Shown: positions 7,587 through 16,207 of the stretch, piece after piece
Numbering within the stretch: position 1 is the stretch's first letter
How the letters are laid out: the number at the start of each line of letters is the position of its first letter
Assembly: GCF_001673535.1 (NCBI RefSeq)
Contig: NZ_LZLY01000014.1
Span: 1-64,000 of the forward strand
From: Mycobacterium sp. 1081908.1
GTDB lineage: Bacteria; Actinomycetota; Actinomycetes; Mycobacteriales; Mycobacteriaceae
Direction: 5' to 3'
DNA length: 64,000 nucleotides
Made by a program: the position numbers and the translations under genes
Notes under the pieces: generated by a model
The model's database searches: none
What the model was told of the DNA's origin: nothing
What the model saw: the letters and a program-made list of their open reading frames with translations, nothing else

Positions 7587-8510
7587 ATGTCCGTGAAAGT
7601 TGTTGTGGGAGCGGGTGGTGCGGGTGTCGCGACAGCCGAGCTCCTCGCCGATGCGGGCCACGAGGTGCGGCTGGTCACCCGAAGCGGCAGTGGTCCGATC
7701 CATCCGCGGATCCGGCGGATCGCGCTGGATGCGTCGAGGACCGACGACCTCGTGGCCGTTCTCGCCGGAGCCGACACACTGTACAACTGCGCCGCGCCGC
7801 CCTATCACCTGTGGCGCACGCGGTTTCTCGCCTTCGCCTCGGGCATGCTTGCCGCGGTCGTCGCGGTGGGGGTCGACTACGTCATGCTGGGAAACCTCTA
7901 CGGCTACGGCCCGGTTGCCGGGCCGATCACCGAAGACCTTCCCCTGAAACCGAACTCGGTCAAGGGCGAACTGCGCGCTCAGGCCTGGGTGCAGGCCAAA
8001 GCCGCCCACGACGCGGGACGAATCCGCGTCACCGAGGTCCGCGCCAGCGACTTCATCGGCCGCGGTGCGTTGTCGATTTTCACGATCATGGTGGCGCCGA
8101 AGGTGCTGGCCAAAAAGACGGCGTTGTTTCCCGCCGACCTCGACGCGCCCCACAGCTGGACCGGGACCGTCGACGCCGCCCGCGCGCTGGTCACCATCGG
8201 TGCCGAGGAGCGCAGTTGGGGACGGCCGTGGCACGTTCCGACCGGGCCCCCGGTATCGCCGCGGCAGTTGGCGAACACGCTGGCCCACTGCGCGGGCGTA
8301 GGCGCCCCAAAACTTCGCCGGATGCCGGGCTGGCTGCTGGCCGCCGCGGGTCTGGGTTCGACAGTGGTGCGCGAACTGCCCGAGATGCAATATCAGCTAC
8401 AGAAACCATTCGTGATGGACTCGTCCGAGACCGAAACAACATTCGGTTTGACCGCGACCACAACCATTGCCATTTTGCGCGACTCCTTGCCCCACGGCGG
8501 CCGGCCGTGA
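7587..8510 (+). CDS. NAD(P)-dependent epimerase/dehydratase-like protein (atypical SDR)
   Basis: A 307-residue extended/atypical SDR. The N-terminal nucleotide-binding segment KVVVGAGGAGVATAELLADAG matches the Gx(x)GxxG pattern, and later blocks YNCAAPPYHLW, YVMLGNLYGYGP and RASDFIGRGA resemble NAD-dependent epimerases and sugar-nucleotide dehydratases. The usual YxxxK pair is not in canonical form: GNLYGYGPVAG carries tyrosine without the following lysine. The catalytic activity is therefore uncertain. The ATG at 7587 follows GAAGGAGA (7576-7583); an earlier GTG in frame lacks a ribosome site. It is translationally coupled to the SRPBCC gene downstream (GTGA overlap). Confidence 0.82.
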   Translation: MSVKVVVGAGGAGVATAELLADAGHEVRLVTRSGSGPIHPRIRRIALDASRTDDLVAVLAGADTLYNCAAPPYHLWRTRFLAFASGMLAAVVAVGVDYVMLGNLYGYGPVAGPITEDLPLKPNSVKGELRAQAWVQAKAAHDAGRIRVTEVRASDFIGRGALSIFTIMVAPKVLAKKTALFPADLDAPHSWTGTVDAARALVTIGAEERSWGRPWHVPTGPPVSPRQLANTLAHCAGVGAPKLRRMPGWLLAAAGLGSTVVRELPEMQYQLQKPFVMDSSETETTFGLTATTTIAILRDSLPHGGRP

Positions 8511-8932
8511 CCGAGGTCCGCGAACATTGCGAGCTGGGAGAATCGGCACCGCGTGTGTGGAAATTGATCTCCGATTTCGAGGGATTCATCCAGCTTCTCG
8601 TTGCCCCGCGCGGCGGCAAGGTCGAGACCGAGGGGGCCGGCGTGGGTATGACGCGCACGGTCACCGTTGACGGCGAGCGTGTGGTCGAACGCCTTGATGT
8701 CCTTGACGAGTCACGTTGGCGAACAACGTATTCCATGGTGGTCACTGGCCCGTTTCCGGTGACGGGCTACCAAGCGACAATCACGCTGCATCCCCGCGGT
8801 GGCAGCAGGTGCGCATTGGACTGGGAGGGCTCGTTCATCCCCGCCGGTGCCAGCGAGCGGGCCGCCGCGGACGCGGTTCGGGCCGTCTACCTCGAGGGAA
8901 TCGCACTGATGCGTCAGCGCTTTGGGTCCTAG
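8507..8932 (+). CDS. SRPBCC family protein (polyketide cyclase/START-like)
   Basis: A 141-residue single-domain protein of the SRPBCC/Bet v 1 fold, which binds hydrophobic ligands and is often found beside redox enzymes. The N-terminal EHCELGESAPRVWKLISDFE and the final helix AVYLEGIALMRQRFG are characteristic. GTG at 8507 overlaps the epimerase stop (GTGA), so it is probably the second gene of a two-gene operon. No catalytic residues are recognisable. A ligand-carrier or cyclase/dehydratase role is possible. Confidence 0.85.
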   Translation: MTEVREHCELGESAPRVWKLISDFEGFIQLLVAPRGGKVETEGAGVGMTRTVTVDGERVVERLDVLDESRWRTTYSMVVTGPFPVTGYQATITLHPRGGSRCALDWEGSFIPAGASERAAADAVRAVYLEGIALMRQRFGS

Positions 8933-8957
8933 CGGCGACGCCCTACTTATCTTCAGC

Positions 8958-8978
8958 CTGATTCTCAACGCTGCGCCG
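8958..8978 (+). repeat. 21-bp direct repeat, copy 2
   Basis: Second copy of the CTGATTCTCAACGCTG-led repeat, in the 125-bp gap between the SRPBCC gene and the sulfate-binding-type gene. With copy 1 at 6433-6453 it brackets the regulator/epimerase/SRPBCC module in direct orientation. Confidence 0.7.
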
Positions 8979-9057
8979 AAGTGGCCCGATCGTTAGCATC
9001 CTCAAAAGTATTGGTGCCGGACGAAATTGTCCGCGTTTGCCGTGAGAGGACGCCTGG

Positions 9058-10137
9058 ATGTTGAAAGCGCGTCCGGCATTAGAGCGTTTCCGCCCTCGGT
9101 GGCACATCGGCTGGCTCAACGTCCTCGGTGTCGTCGCCGTGGTCCTCGCCGCGTCGGCGATCGTGATCAAGAACGTTCCGACTGCCGGAACCAACCGAAT
9201 CCTCAACGTCTCCTACGACCCGACCCGTGAGCTGTACGCTGCGATCGACAGGGCGTTCATCCCGCAATATCGCGCGCACACCGGAATCAGCTTGGAAATC
9301 AAGGAGTCTCACGGCGGTTCCGGCCGCCAGCTGCGCAGCGTGCTCGACGGCAGCCAGCGGGCCAGCGTGGTGTCACTGGCGCTGATCAGCGACGTCGAGA
9401 CGCTGAGCAAGCGGGGCCTGATCGCACCCGACTGGCAACGGCGGCTGCCGCACAACTCGGTGCCGTACACGTCGACCATCGTCTTCGTCGTCCGCAAGGG
9501 CAATCCGAGGGCCATCCACGACTGGCCCGACCTGATCAAGGGCGACGTGTCCGTGGTGACCCCCGACCCGCGCAGCTCGGGAAACGGCCAGCTGAGCGTC
9601 CTCGCGGCCTGGGGCTCGGTCACCACCCGGGGCGGTAGCCACGCCCAAGCGGCCGACTACGTGCGGTCGCTGTTGCACCATGTGGCGGTCTCCGACGCCG
9701 GTGCCCGCGGCGCCGGCGACAGCTTCACGCTGGCGAAGATCGGCGACGTCCAACTGACATGGGAGAACGAGGCGCTGCGCGAGGTGGCGGCCGACAAGGA
9801 GGAACTGCAGCTGGTGTATCCACCGGTCAGCATCCTCGCGGAACCCGCCGTGGCCTGGGTCGACGCAAACGTCGCCGATCCGAAGACCGCGGGATACGCC
9901 AAGGCCTATCTGGACTACTTGTTCACCGACGCCGCACAAGAGCAGGTGGCGCAATACGGTTACCGCCCCTTCAAGCCGGAGATCCTGGCCAGGCATGCCG
10001 ACCGGTTGCCCCCGCTCGCGCTGTTCCCGATCGGCGCCGTCGCCAAGGATTGGAGCGACGCGCGCGAGCAGTTCTTCGGCATCAACGGAATCCTCGACTC
10101 GATCTCCGCGCCGCCGGACGCGGCATCGGCGACCTAG
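9058..10137 (+). CDS. Sulfate/thiosulfate-type extracellular solute-binding protein, membrane-anchored
   Basis: A 359-residue type-II periplasmic binding protein of the sulfate/thiosulfate group. After an N-terminal hydrophobic segment ([19 protein letters not shown], about 20-38) comes the mature fold with [14 protein letters not shown], the ESHGGSGRQ ligand loop, [11 protein letters not shown] and [18 protein letters not shown]. There is no lipobox cysteine, so anchoring is probably by an uncleaved transmembrane helix. This is unusual for such proteins in Gram-positives, which are mostly lipoproteins. The next gene is a SulP permease rather than CysT/CysW/CysA, so the binding protein has no ABC partner here. 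Substrate is inferred from family: sulfate or another oxyanion. Confidence 0.88.
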   Translation: MLKARPALERFRPRWHIGWLNVLGVVAVVLAASAIVIKNVPTAGTNRILNVSYDPTRELYAAIDRAFIPQYRAHTGISLEIKESHGGSGRQLRSVLDGSQRASVVSLALISDVETLSKRGLIAPDWQRRLPHNSVPYTSTIVFVVRKGNPRAIHDWPDLIKGDVSVVTPDPRSSGNGQLSVLAAWGSVTTRGGSHAQAADYVRSLLHHVAVSDAGARGAGDSFTLAKIGDVQLTWENEALREVAADKEELQLVYPPVSILAEPAVAWVDANVADPKTAGYAKAYLDYLFTDAAQEQVAQYGYRPFKPEILARHADRLPPLALFPIGAVAKDWSDAREQFFGINGILDSISAPPDAASAT

Positions 10138-10156
10138 CGGAAAGACCGAACGCACC

Positions 10157-11896
10157 GTGGGCTTGGCGCTGAATTACGACCTGGTGAAGGGCCGGCACGA
10201 TCTCATCGCCGGCCTCACCCTCGCCGCCATTTCGTTTCCGCAGGCGATGGCGTACGCGTTGATCGCCGGCGTCGACCCGCGCTTCGGGGTCTACTCGGCG
10301 ATCGTCGTGACGATCGTCGCGTCGATCTTCGGCTCGTCGTCGCACTTGATCAACGGGCCGACGAGCGCCATCTCGCTGCTGGTCTTCGGCGCCCTCGCGT
10401 TCATCGATTCGGAGAACAGCACCCAACTCTTCGAGGGGTTGTTCCTGCTGGCCGTGCTGGTCGGCGGATTTCAGATCGTGATCAGCCTGTTCAAGCTGGG
10501 CAACCTGACCCGCTACATCTCCGAGTCGGTGATCATCGGCTTCATGGCGGCCGCGGCGTTGCTGCTCGCTGCCGGGCAGCTGGGCAACGCACTCGGGGTG
10601 CGCGACAAGGGAAACGGGCACATGCAGGTGTTGCGCCGGGTATGGCTCACCCTGACCCACGGCGACGCGATCAACTACCGCGCCGTGACGCTCAGCGTCG
10701 CCGCCGTGGTGCTGGCGGTCGTGTTGCGCAGGCTGGTGCGACGCTTCGGCTGGCCGCAGGTCGACATGCTCGTCGTGCTGATCGCCACCGCCCTGATCGC
10801 CTACCTGACGGGGTGGTCGATTCCGGGCGCCAACGGGCATACCGCCGTCGCGGTGGCCGCGAAGATCCCGCGCAGCCTGCCCACCCCGCACATCCCGGAG
10901 GTCCACACCGACTGGCTGCCCGAGCTGTCGACGGGCGCGCTGGCGATCGCGTTCGTCGGCATCATCGAGGCGCTGTCGATCGCCAAAGCCATTGCCTACC
11001 AGACAAAACAGGAGATCGACTACAACCGGCAGATCATGGCCGAGGGCCTGGCCAACCTCACCGGCGGCTTCTTTCAGAGCCTGCCGGGCTCGGGCTCACT
11101 TTCGCGATCGGCGATCAACTTCCAGTCCGGCGGGTTGACCCGGTTCTCCGGGATCGTATCGGCCGCAACGGTTGCCGCGGCGCTGCTGTTGTTCGCGCCC
11201 CTGCTGCGCTACGTACCCCAGGCGGCGCTGGCCGGGCTGCTGCTCGTCACGGCCGCTCGGCTGGTCGACTTCAAGCGCCTGATCTACACGCTCAAGGCGT
11301 CGCGCTATGACGCGGGCCTGGTGCTCGTCACCGCGTTCACGGGAGTGGCGATCGATCTCGACAAGTCGGTTCTGCTCGGTGTGATCCTGTCGATTCTGCT
11401 GTTCGTGCCCCGCGCGGCGAAGCTGAAGGCCAAGGAGCTGATCGTGACTCCCGAACGCGTTGTTCGCGAACGCATTCCGGGCGACCCGGCCGATCCCTCG
11501 ATCGTCATCTATGACGTCGAAGGCGAGCTGTTCTTCGGCGCCGCACCGGAATTGGACCGCTACCTGTCGGAGATCAGGCAGCGGATCGACAGCGACGACG
11601 TCCGATTCGTGGTGTTGCGGCTCAAACGGGTGCGCCATCCCGACGTCGTCTGTATCGAGCGCATCGAGCACTTCCTTCGCGACGAGGCGGCCCGCGGCGT
11701 TACCGTCCTGCTCGCCGGGGTGCGCGCCGATACGCTCGAGCTGCTGAAAAACGTTGGTTTCCAGGGTTGGTTCCCCGCCGGGCACGTTTTCCCCGAGGAA
11801 GACGAGGAATACTCCGCGACGCTCAAAGCGGTGCGCTATGCGCACAACGGGCTGGCGGAACCGGCCCCGCCCGCCGATCTGTACTACCTGGTCTGA
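10157..11896 (+). CDS. SulP family anion permease with STAS domain
   Basis: This protein of about 579 residues has 10 or more hydrophobic helices and a C-terminal cytoplasmic STAS domain (from about residue 450; VIYDVEGELFFGAAPELDRYL). The N-terminal AGLTLAAISFPQAMAYALIAGV and the GLPGSGSLSRSAINFQSG-type block are SulP signatures. Members carry sulfate, bicarbonate or other anions by secondary transport. I start it at GTG 10157, 20 bases after the upstream stop, with GGAAAG at 10139-10144. The frame is open earlier, but that part overlaps the upstream gene. It is probably co-transcribed with the anchored binding protein. Its 3' end overlaps the convergent SDR by 13 bases. Confidence 0.9.
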   Translation: MGLALNYDLVKGRHDLIAGLTLAAISFPQAMAYALIAGVDPRFGVYSAIVVTIVASIFGSSSHLINGPTSAISLLVFGALAFIDSENSTQLFEGLFLLAVLVGGFQIVISLFKLGNLTRYISESVIIGFMAAAALLLAAGQLGNALGVRDKGNGHMQVLRRVWLTLTHGDAINYRAVTLSVAAVVLAVVLRRLVRRFGWPQVDMLVVLIATALIAYLTGWSIPGANGHTAVAVAAKIPRSLPTPHIPEVHTDWLPELSTGALAIAFVGIIEALSIAKAIAYQTKQEIDYNRQIMAEGLANLTGGFFQSLPGSGSLSRSAINFQSGGLTRFSGIVSAATVAAALLLFAPLLRYVPQAALAGLLLVTAARLVDFKRLIYTLKASRYDAGLVLVTAFTGVAIDLDKSVLLGVILSILLFVPRAAKLKAKELIVTPERVVRERIPGDPADPSIVIYDVEGELFFGAAPELDRYLSEIRQRIDSDDVRFVVLRLKRVRHPDVVCIERIEHFLRDEAARGVTVLLAGVRADTLELLKNVGFQGWFPAGHVFPEEDEEYSATLKAVRYAHNGLAEPAPPADLYYLV

Positions 11897-12729
11897 TTCG
11901 CGGCGGCCGCCCTGGCCCGTTCCGTCATCGACGCGATCACGCCGCCGTCGTTGAGGATGTCGGTGCCGGTGAGGTAACCCGCTTTGTCACTGGCGCAAAA
12001 CGCGAGCAGCTCGGCCATCTCTTCGGGCTTGCCCCAACGCGGGACGGCGGCATCGGCGACCATGGCACCGGCCCCGGCCTGCTCTTCCAGCCGGCCCATC
12101 TCGGTGTCGGTCGACCCCGGAGACACGGAGACGATGCGCAGCCCGCGCGCGTTGAACCGCTCCGCCTGCGCCTGGCTGTACCACTTGACGAAGGTCTTGC
12201 TCAGCGCGTAGGCGAGGCCCGACCGGGCCTCCTCGGGCGCGATGTCGCAGGCCGTCAGCATGGCGCCCATGAAGGTCTCGGGGTCTTCAAGGGCCAGCGG
12301 AAATTGATGTGTCGGAACGATTTCCGCGGGGAGCATGTAGGCCGACATGGACGCCACGTTGACGACCACCGCGCCCTCACCGGCGATCTCGTAAAACGCC
12401 TCGTCGACGTTGACCGTGCCGACCGCGTTGGTCCGCATGACGTAGTCGGCGGGACCCATGCTCGGACTGACGCCGGCGGTGTGGATCACCGAGGCGACCG
12501 TCCCGAGCCCGTTCGCGGTGTCGAGCAGGTCCGCGACCGCACGCCGGTCGGTGACGTCACAGTTGACGGCCGTCGGGGTCATCCCGAGGCCTTCCAGGGT
12601 CGCGGCCGCGCTGTCCAGACGGTCCTGCCGCACGTCGCAAAGGACCACGGTGTGGTCGCGGCCAACGATTTTGGCCGTGGCCAGACCCATTCCGCCGGCG
12701 CCGCCGGTGATCACCGACACTCGATTCAT
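11884..12729 (-). CDS. Short-chain dehydrogenase/reductase
   Basis: A 281-residue classical SDR. It shows the cofactor loop TGGAGGMG near the N-terminus, the catalytic pair YALSK (YxxxK) and the C-terminal GYLTGTDILNDGG that closes the fold. It uses NAD(P)(H) to interconvert an alcohol and a ketone of unknown identity. ATG at 12729 lies 23 bases after the stop of the CaCA exchanger on the same strand, so the two may be co-transcribed, though no functional link is evident. Its end overlaps the SulP gene by 13 bases. Confidence 0.88.
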   Translation of the reverse strand: MNRVSVITGGAGGMGLATAKIVGRDHTVVLCDVRQDRLDSAAATLEGLGMTPTAVNCDVTDRRAVADLLDTANGLGTVASVIHTAGVSPSMGPADYVMRTNAVGTVNVDEAFYEIAGEGAVVVNVASMSAYMLPAEIVPTHQFPLALEDPETFMGAMLTACDIAPEEARSGLAYALSKTFVKWYSQAQAERFNARGLRIVSVSPGSTDTEMGRLEEQAGAGAMVADAAVPRWGKPEEMAELLAFCASDKAGYLTGTDILNDGGVIASMTERARAAAANQTR

Positions 12730-12752
12730 AGGTGGACCGTATACGGGGTGCC

Positions 12753-14057
12753 CTACCTCGGCAGCGGCGGTCCCTCCACCTCGTGGTGGGGGCGGCCACT
12801 GTGGCGGATCGCCCTGCCGACGAACGGCGCCCGGAACGTGGCGACCAGGTGGCCGCGGTTGATGATCAGCCCGATGACGGCCACCGCGGTATACACACCG
12901 CAGAGCGCCAGCCGCGCGTGCGTGGAGACCAACGGGAACTGGACGAAGAACAACGTCAGCAGCGCGCACGCCGCGACCCGCGGGAAACGCAGCCCCAGGA
13001 TCAGCGCAACCCCCATCAGCGTCTGGGTGGCCGTCAGCAGCACCTCCTCGACCTGGCGGGAATCGAGCGCCAGCGAGAACCCGCCGCCGCCCAGCACGTG
13101 GGCCACCGGCAACGATCCGATCAGCAGCGTCCACTGGTTGACCTTGGACGAGATCAGCGTGGCGATCGCCGCAGTGCCCTTGCCGCGGGAGGCGAATATG
13201 ACCGCGATGATGAACTCGGGCGCCTCCGATGCCAGCGGCGCGAGCCACTGGACGAGCAGGAACCGGTCGATGCCGAGCTCGGTGCCCGCCGCGACGAGGT
13301 TGTCGGCGAACGGCTTGGCGCACAGCAGAATCACGGCGCCCGATGTCGCGAAGAGACCGATTACGGCGACCCGCCGAACCCGGTCGGGCAGCTCCCCGAG
13401 CGCGGCCGCGGTGCCGATGAGGTCCGGTTCCTCCACGTCGCCGTGGCCGATCTTGTACAGGTAGAAGCCGAACCAGGCCAGCAGCGCCAGCCCCAGCGCC
13501 ATGTGGATCTGCCCGGTCGCCGGCATGACGAACGCCGCGACGCCGGCGATCAGCAGGAAGCCGAGTTCGACGCGATTGGCGGGCTCGAGCGCCACCGCGG
13601 CGGATTTGGGGGCGGATTTGCCCGCGCCCGCCCTTCGCGGGACGAGGATGCTGACCAGCACCACGACGGGCCAGCCCAGCCCCATGAGCAGGCGGTTGGA
13701 CCCGGTCATGTTGGCGGCAGCGTACTGGGTGTATTCCGGATTGTGGCCGGACACGTAGGCGTAATAGAGGTCCACGGCGTATTCGGGCAGCACCGCCACC
13801 AGCGCGAGCACCGCGATGGCCAGCCCGCCGGAGACGTCGATCTGGGCGGCCTCCGCGGCCCACGCCAGCAGGAAGCTGGCCGCCACCACCGCGGCCCCGT
13901 AGGTCAGCAGGGCGGCGACCGGGTCCAGGTGCAGGCCGAGGATCCTGATCACCACCGCGGGGGCGATGAAGATCGCGGTGATCAGCGCCGAACGGGCCAA
14001 GGTGAAATGCCAGGCGCGCGATCTCGTCGCGACGGTGGCGGCGTCAGTGGCCGGCAT
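12753..14057 (-). CDS. CaCA family sodium/calcium exchanger-like membrane protein
   Basis: A polytopic protein of about 434 residues with two inverted alpha-repeats. The first reads AIAVLALVAVLPEYAVDL with AANMTGSNRLLMGLGWP. The second reads WLAPLASEAPEFIIAVIFAS with ATLISSKVNQWTLLIGSLP. The acidic PE residues in each repeat are the expected cation-coordinating positions. I prefer ATG 14057, with GAAGG six bases upstream; ATG 14063 is in frame but abuts that site. It probably exchanges Ca2+ (or a related cation) for Na+ or H+ across the membrane. The SDR follows 23 bases downstream. Confidence 0.88.
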   Translation of the reverse strand: MPATDAATVATRSRAWHFTLARSALITAIFIAPAVVIRILGLHLDPVAALLTYGAAVVAASFLLAWAAEAAQIDVSGGLAIAVLALVAVLPEYAVDLYYAYVSGHNPEYTQYAAANMTGSNRLLMGLGWPVVVLVSILVPRRAGAGKSAPKSAAVALEPANRVELGFLLIAGVAAFVMPATGQIHMALGLALLAWFGFYLYKIGHGDVEEPDLIGTAAALGELPDRVRRVAVIGLFATSGAVILLCAKPFADNLVAAGTELGIDRFLLVQWLAPLASEAPEFIIAVIFASRGKGTAAIATLISSKVNQWTLLIGSLPVAHVLGGGGFSLALDSRQVEEVLLTATQTLMGVALILGLRFPRVAACALLTLFFVQFPLVSTHARLALCGVYTAVAVIGLIINRGHLVATFRAPFVGRAIRHSGRPHHEVEGPPLPR

Positions 14058-14375
14058 CGTCATCCTTCAGCTCGAAGAGGGGTGCCGATCATTGGTGATT
14101 GCATTGGCTCGCATGCCGTGGCGAACTGCTGCCAAACCTACCCGCGAAACCATGAGCCAGCAACGCGACCGGCGAAGCGAACGGGCGGCACAACGCCTCC
14201 CGTCTTCGCTGGCCACGTCGGTCAGGACGCAAAGTTCGGGCTGGCTGATCCGAAACTTTGGCAAACCTTTCATGGCGTTGTGGTGGCGTTTTGCGGTGCC
14301 CGCGCAGTGGCCCGGTACGCCGTACGCCACGGACGGATCAATGGACGCACAGATAGCTCGATTAACTTCGGGGAA
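14058..14375. other. Intergenic stretch before the methyltransferase
   Basis: This 318-base gap separates the divergent exchanger and methyltransferase. I see no convincing independent gene. The methyltransferase frame stays open through it with GTG codons at 14280, 14283 and 14319, so part of it may be coding. It presumably contains both divergent promoters; no strong hexamers or palindromes stood out. Confidence 0.4.
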
Positions 14376-14978
14376 GTGCGCTCCGCCGGTCAGCCGTGGA
14401 ACATCAATATCCACTACGACGCATTGCTGGAGTCCAAGGTTCCCCGCACGGCGCGGCGGGTGCTCGACGTCGGGTGCGGTGACGGGTTCCTCGCCGCCCG
14501 ACTGACCCGGCGCGCGCCGGACGTGACCGCCCTCGACGTTGACGGACCCGTCCTGCAACGCGCCCGGGTCCGGTTTGCCGCGGCGCCCGTGCGCTGGCTG
14601 CAGGGCGACGTCATGACGGCCGACCTCCCCCGGGCGGGCTTCGACGCCGTGGTGTCCAACGCCGCGCTACACCACATTGACGACACCCCCGCGGCGTTGG
14701 AACGCCTCGCCGGTCTGGTGAGTCCGCGCGGCACCCTTGCCGTGGTCACCTTCGTCAAACCCTCGCTCCGAAACGGCTTGTGGCACTTGACGAGTTGGGT
14801 CGCATGTGGCGTTGTTAACCGCGTCAAGGGCAAGTGGGAGCACACCGCGCCGATCAAGTGGCCGCCTGCCGCAACTCTGCAGGAGCTGCGAGACGATGCC
14901 CGCACGACGTTGCCCGGCGCCGAGGTCCGGCGGCTGCTCTACGGCCGGGCGCTGATTTCGTGGCGCGCGCCGGGTTAA
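14376..14978 (+). CDS. Class I SAM-dependent methyltransferase
   Basis: About 200 residues. SAM-binding motif I is VLDVGCGDGFLAARL, motif II is ALDVDGPVLQRAR, followed by LQGDVMTADLP and AALHHIDDTPAALERLAGLVSP. These are typical of UbiE/small-molecule methyltransferases. The start is uncertain: GTG 14376 is the nearest upstream of the conserved WNINIHYDALL segment but has poor ribosome-site spacing, and GTG 14319, 14283 or 14280 are possible. An ATG at 14341 is out of frame. It is convergent with the SDR at 14975, the two sharing a TTAA stop overlap. The substrate is unknown. Confidence 0.82.
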   Translation: MRSAGQPWNINIHYDALLESKVPRTARRVLDVGCGDGFLAARLTRRAPDVTALDVDGPVLQRARVRFAAAPVRWLQGDVMTADLPRAGFDAVVSNAALHHIDDTPAALERLAGLVSPRGTLAVVTFVKPSLRNGLWHLTSWVACGVVNRVKGKWEHTAPIKWPPAATLQELRDDARTTLPGAEVRRLLYGRALISWRAPG

Positions 14979-15793
14979 CCCGGCGGCCCCATCGCCGCGG
15001 CCGCGGCCTGCGCGAAGAGTTCGACGGTCTGCTTGCGGGTCAGTGAACTTGTCAGCTGCTCGGCCGCGCGCATCGCATCGCCGACGAACCAGGTCGGACC
15101 GTTCGTGAGGTTCTCGAACGCCTCCGCGATCACGTCGTCCACGGTGGCGGAGCCCGGTGGTGTGTCGTCGGGCGAACCTATCTGGCCGCGGCGGTGCTCG
15201 AGCCGGCGCAGCGCGGGCGTGTCGGTCTTGCCGAGGATCAGGCCCACGACGTCGACGCCTTTGTCGTGCAACTCGGCCCACAACGCCTCGGCGAAGACCA
15301 TGTCGAACGCCTTGGAGGCGCCGTACGCCACCATGTTCGACCCGCCGGCCAGCCCCGCGCCGGAACCGAAGATGACGATGCCGCCGCTGCCCCGCTCGAC
15401 CATGGCGGGCGCGAAGTGGTGACACAACTGCATCGGCACCATGCAGTTGCGTTGCACCATCGCCTCGGCGGCCTCGATCGGGTTGGCAAGGAACGGTTCG
15501 TAATTCGGATCAGCGCCCGCGCAGTACACCAGGAAACCGATCTCCAGATCGCTGGTGGCCGCGGCGATCGCCGACGCCGCGCCCGGCTGCGCGAGGTCGA
15601 TAGCGAGGGGGCGGGTTTCGACGGCGTGCTTCGAATGAATCTCCGCGGCGACGGCATCCAGCGCGGATTGGCGGCGGGCCAGCAGGACCACGTTGACGCC
15701 GCGCTGGGCGAGCCCCGCTGCGAACGCGGCGCCCAGACCGTCGGAAGCCCCGGCGACCAGCGCCCAGGGTCCGTACTTGGTTGCGAACGTCAA
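14975..15793 (-). CDS. Short-chain dehydrogenase/reductase
   Basis: A 272-residue SDR with the cofactor loop AGASDGLG, LARR after the second strand, and the catalytic YGASK. It apparently starts at TTG 15793, directly after the TAG stop of the SnoaL-like gene upstream (TAGTTG), which suggests tight coupling in an operon SnoaL-SDR behind the MDR alcohol dehydrogenase. It interconverts an unknown alcohol/ketone with NAD(P)(H). The 3' end overlaps the methyltransferase stop by four bases. Confidence 0.86.
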   Translation of the reverse strand: MTFATKYGPWALVAGASDGLGAAFAAGLAQRGVNVVLLARRQSALDAVAAEIHSKHAVETRPLAIDLAQPGAASAIAAATSDLEIGFLVYCAGADPNYEPFLANPIEAAEAMVQRNCMVPMQLCHHFAPAMVERGSGGIVIFGSGAGLAGGSNMVAYGASKAFDMVFAEALWAELHDKGVDVVGLILGKTDTPALRRLEHRRGQIGSPDDTPPGSATVDDVIAEAFENLTNGPTWFVGDAMRAAEQLTSSLTRKQTVELFAQAAAAAMGPPG

Positions 15794-16207
15794 CTAGGGG
15801 CTCCCCACTGTGCAGACGCGCACGACGGTGAATCGCCGCCGCGCGATGCGCCAACCGTCGGCGGTGCGCACGATGTCGTCGTCGTAGAAGCCGATCCCGT
15901 TGGCACCGGATTGGTTGTCGGCGAACATGATCAGGGCGTCGACGTAGGTGCGTGCCGTGGCGTTGTCGCCGTCGATCGTGATGACTTGGTTGGTCAGGCG
16001 GTGCAGAGTATGACCCGCCAGGGCGTGCGTCTTGTCCATGAAGTCCGTGACGGCGTCGACGCCGCTCCACGAGCCGATCTCGCCGTAGTCGAGCTGGCAA
16101 TCCTCGGTGAACACCGTTCGAAACAGCGGCCAGTCGCGTCGGTCGATCCCGGTCGCGTAACGAACGAGCAGCTCCGAGATTTCCTGCCGGTCACCGTTTT
16201 CGGTCAT
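15794..16207 (-). CDS. SnoaL/NTF2-like family protein
   Basis: A 137-residue alpha+beta-barrel protein of the NTF2/SnoaL-like type. The N-terminal EISELLVRYATGIDRRDWPLF and the FTEDCQLDYGEIGSW loop are typical of the subgroup found with dehydratases, isomerases and ring-hydroxylating enzymes. The His in GHTLHRLTNQV and Asp residues could line the pocket. ATG 16207 overlaps the upstream TGA by one base (TGATG). It is co-transcribed with an MDR dehydrogenase and an SDR, so a small-molecule isomerase or dehydratase step is plausible but unproven. Confidence 0.85.
   Translation of the reverse strand: MTENGDRQEISELLVRYATGIDRRDWPLFRTVFTEDCQLDYGEIGSWSGVDAVTDFMDKTHALAGHTLHRLTNQVITIDGDNATARTYVDALIMFADNQSGANGIGFYDDDIVRTADGWRIARRRFTVVRVCTVGSP

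Noticed and set aside
7494..8390. N-terminal extension of the GlxA-type regulator frame
   Set aside because: It is antisense to the epimerase; the start at 7493 has a perfect ribosome site and begins the DJ-1 fold.
12732..14375. Upstream extension of the methyltransferase frame
   Set aside because: The part before about 14280 is antisense to the CaCA exchanger and lacks motifs; only the 3' part matches a methyltransferase.
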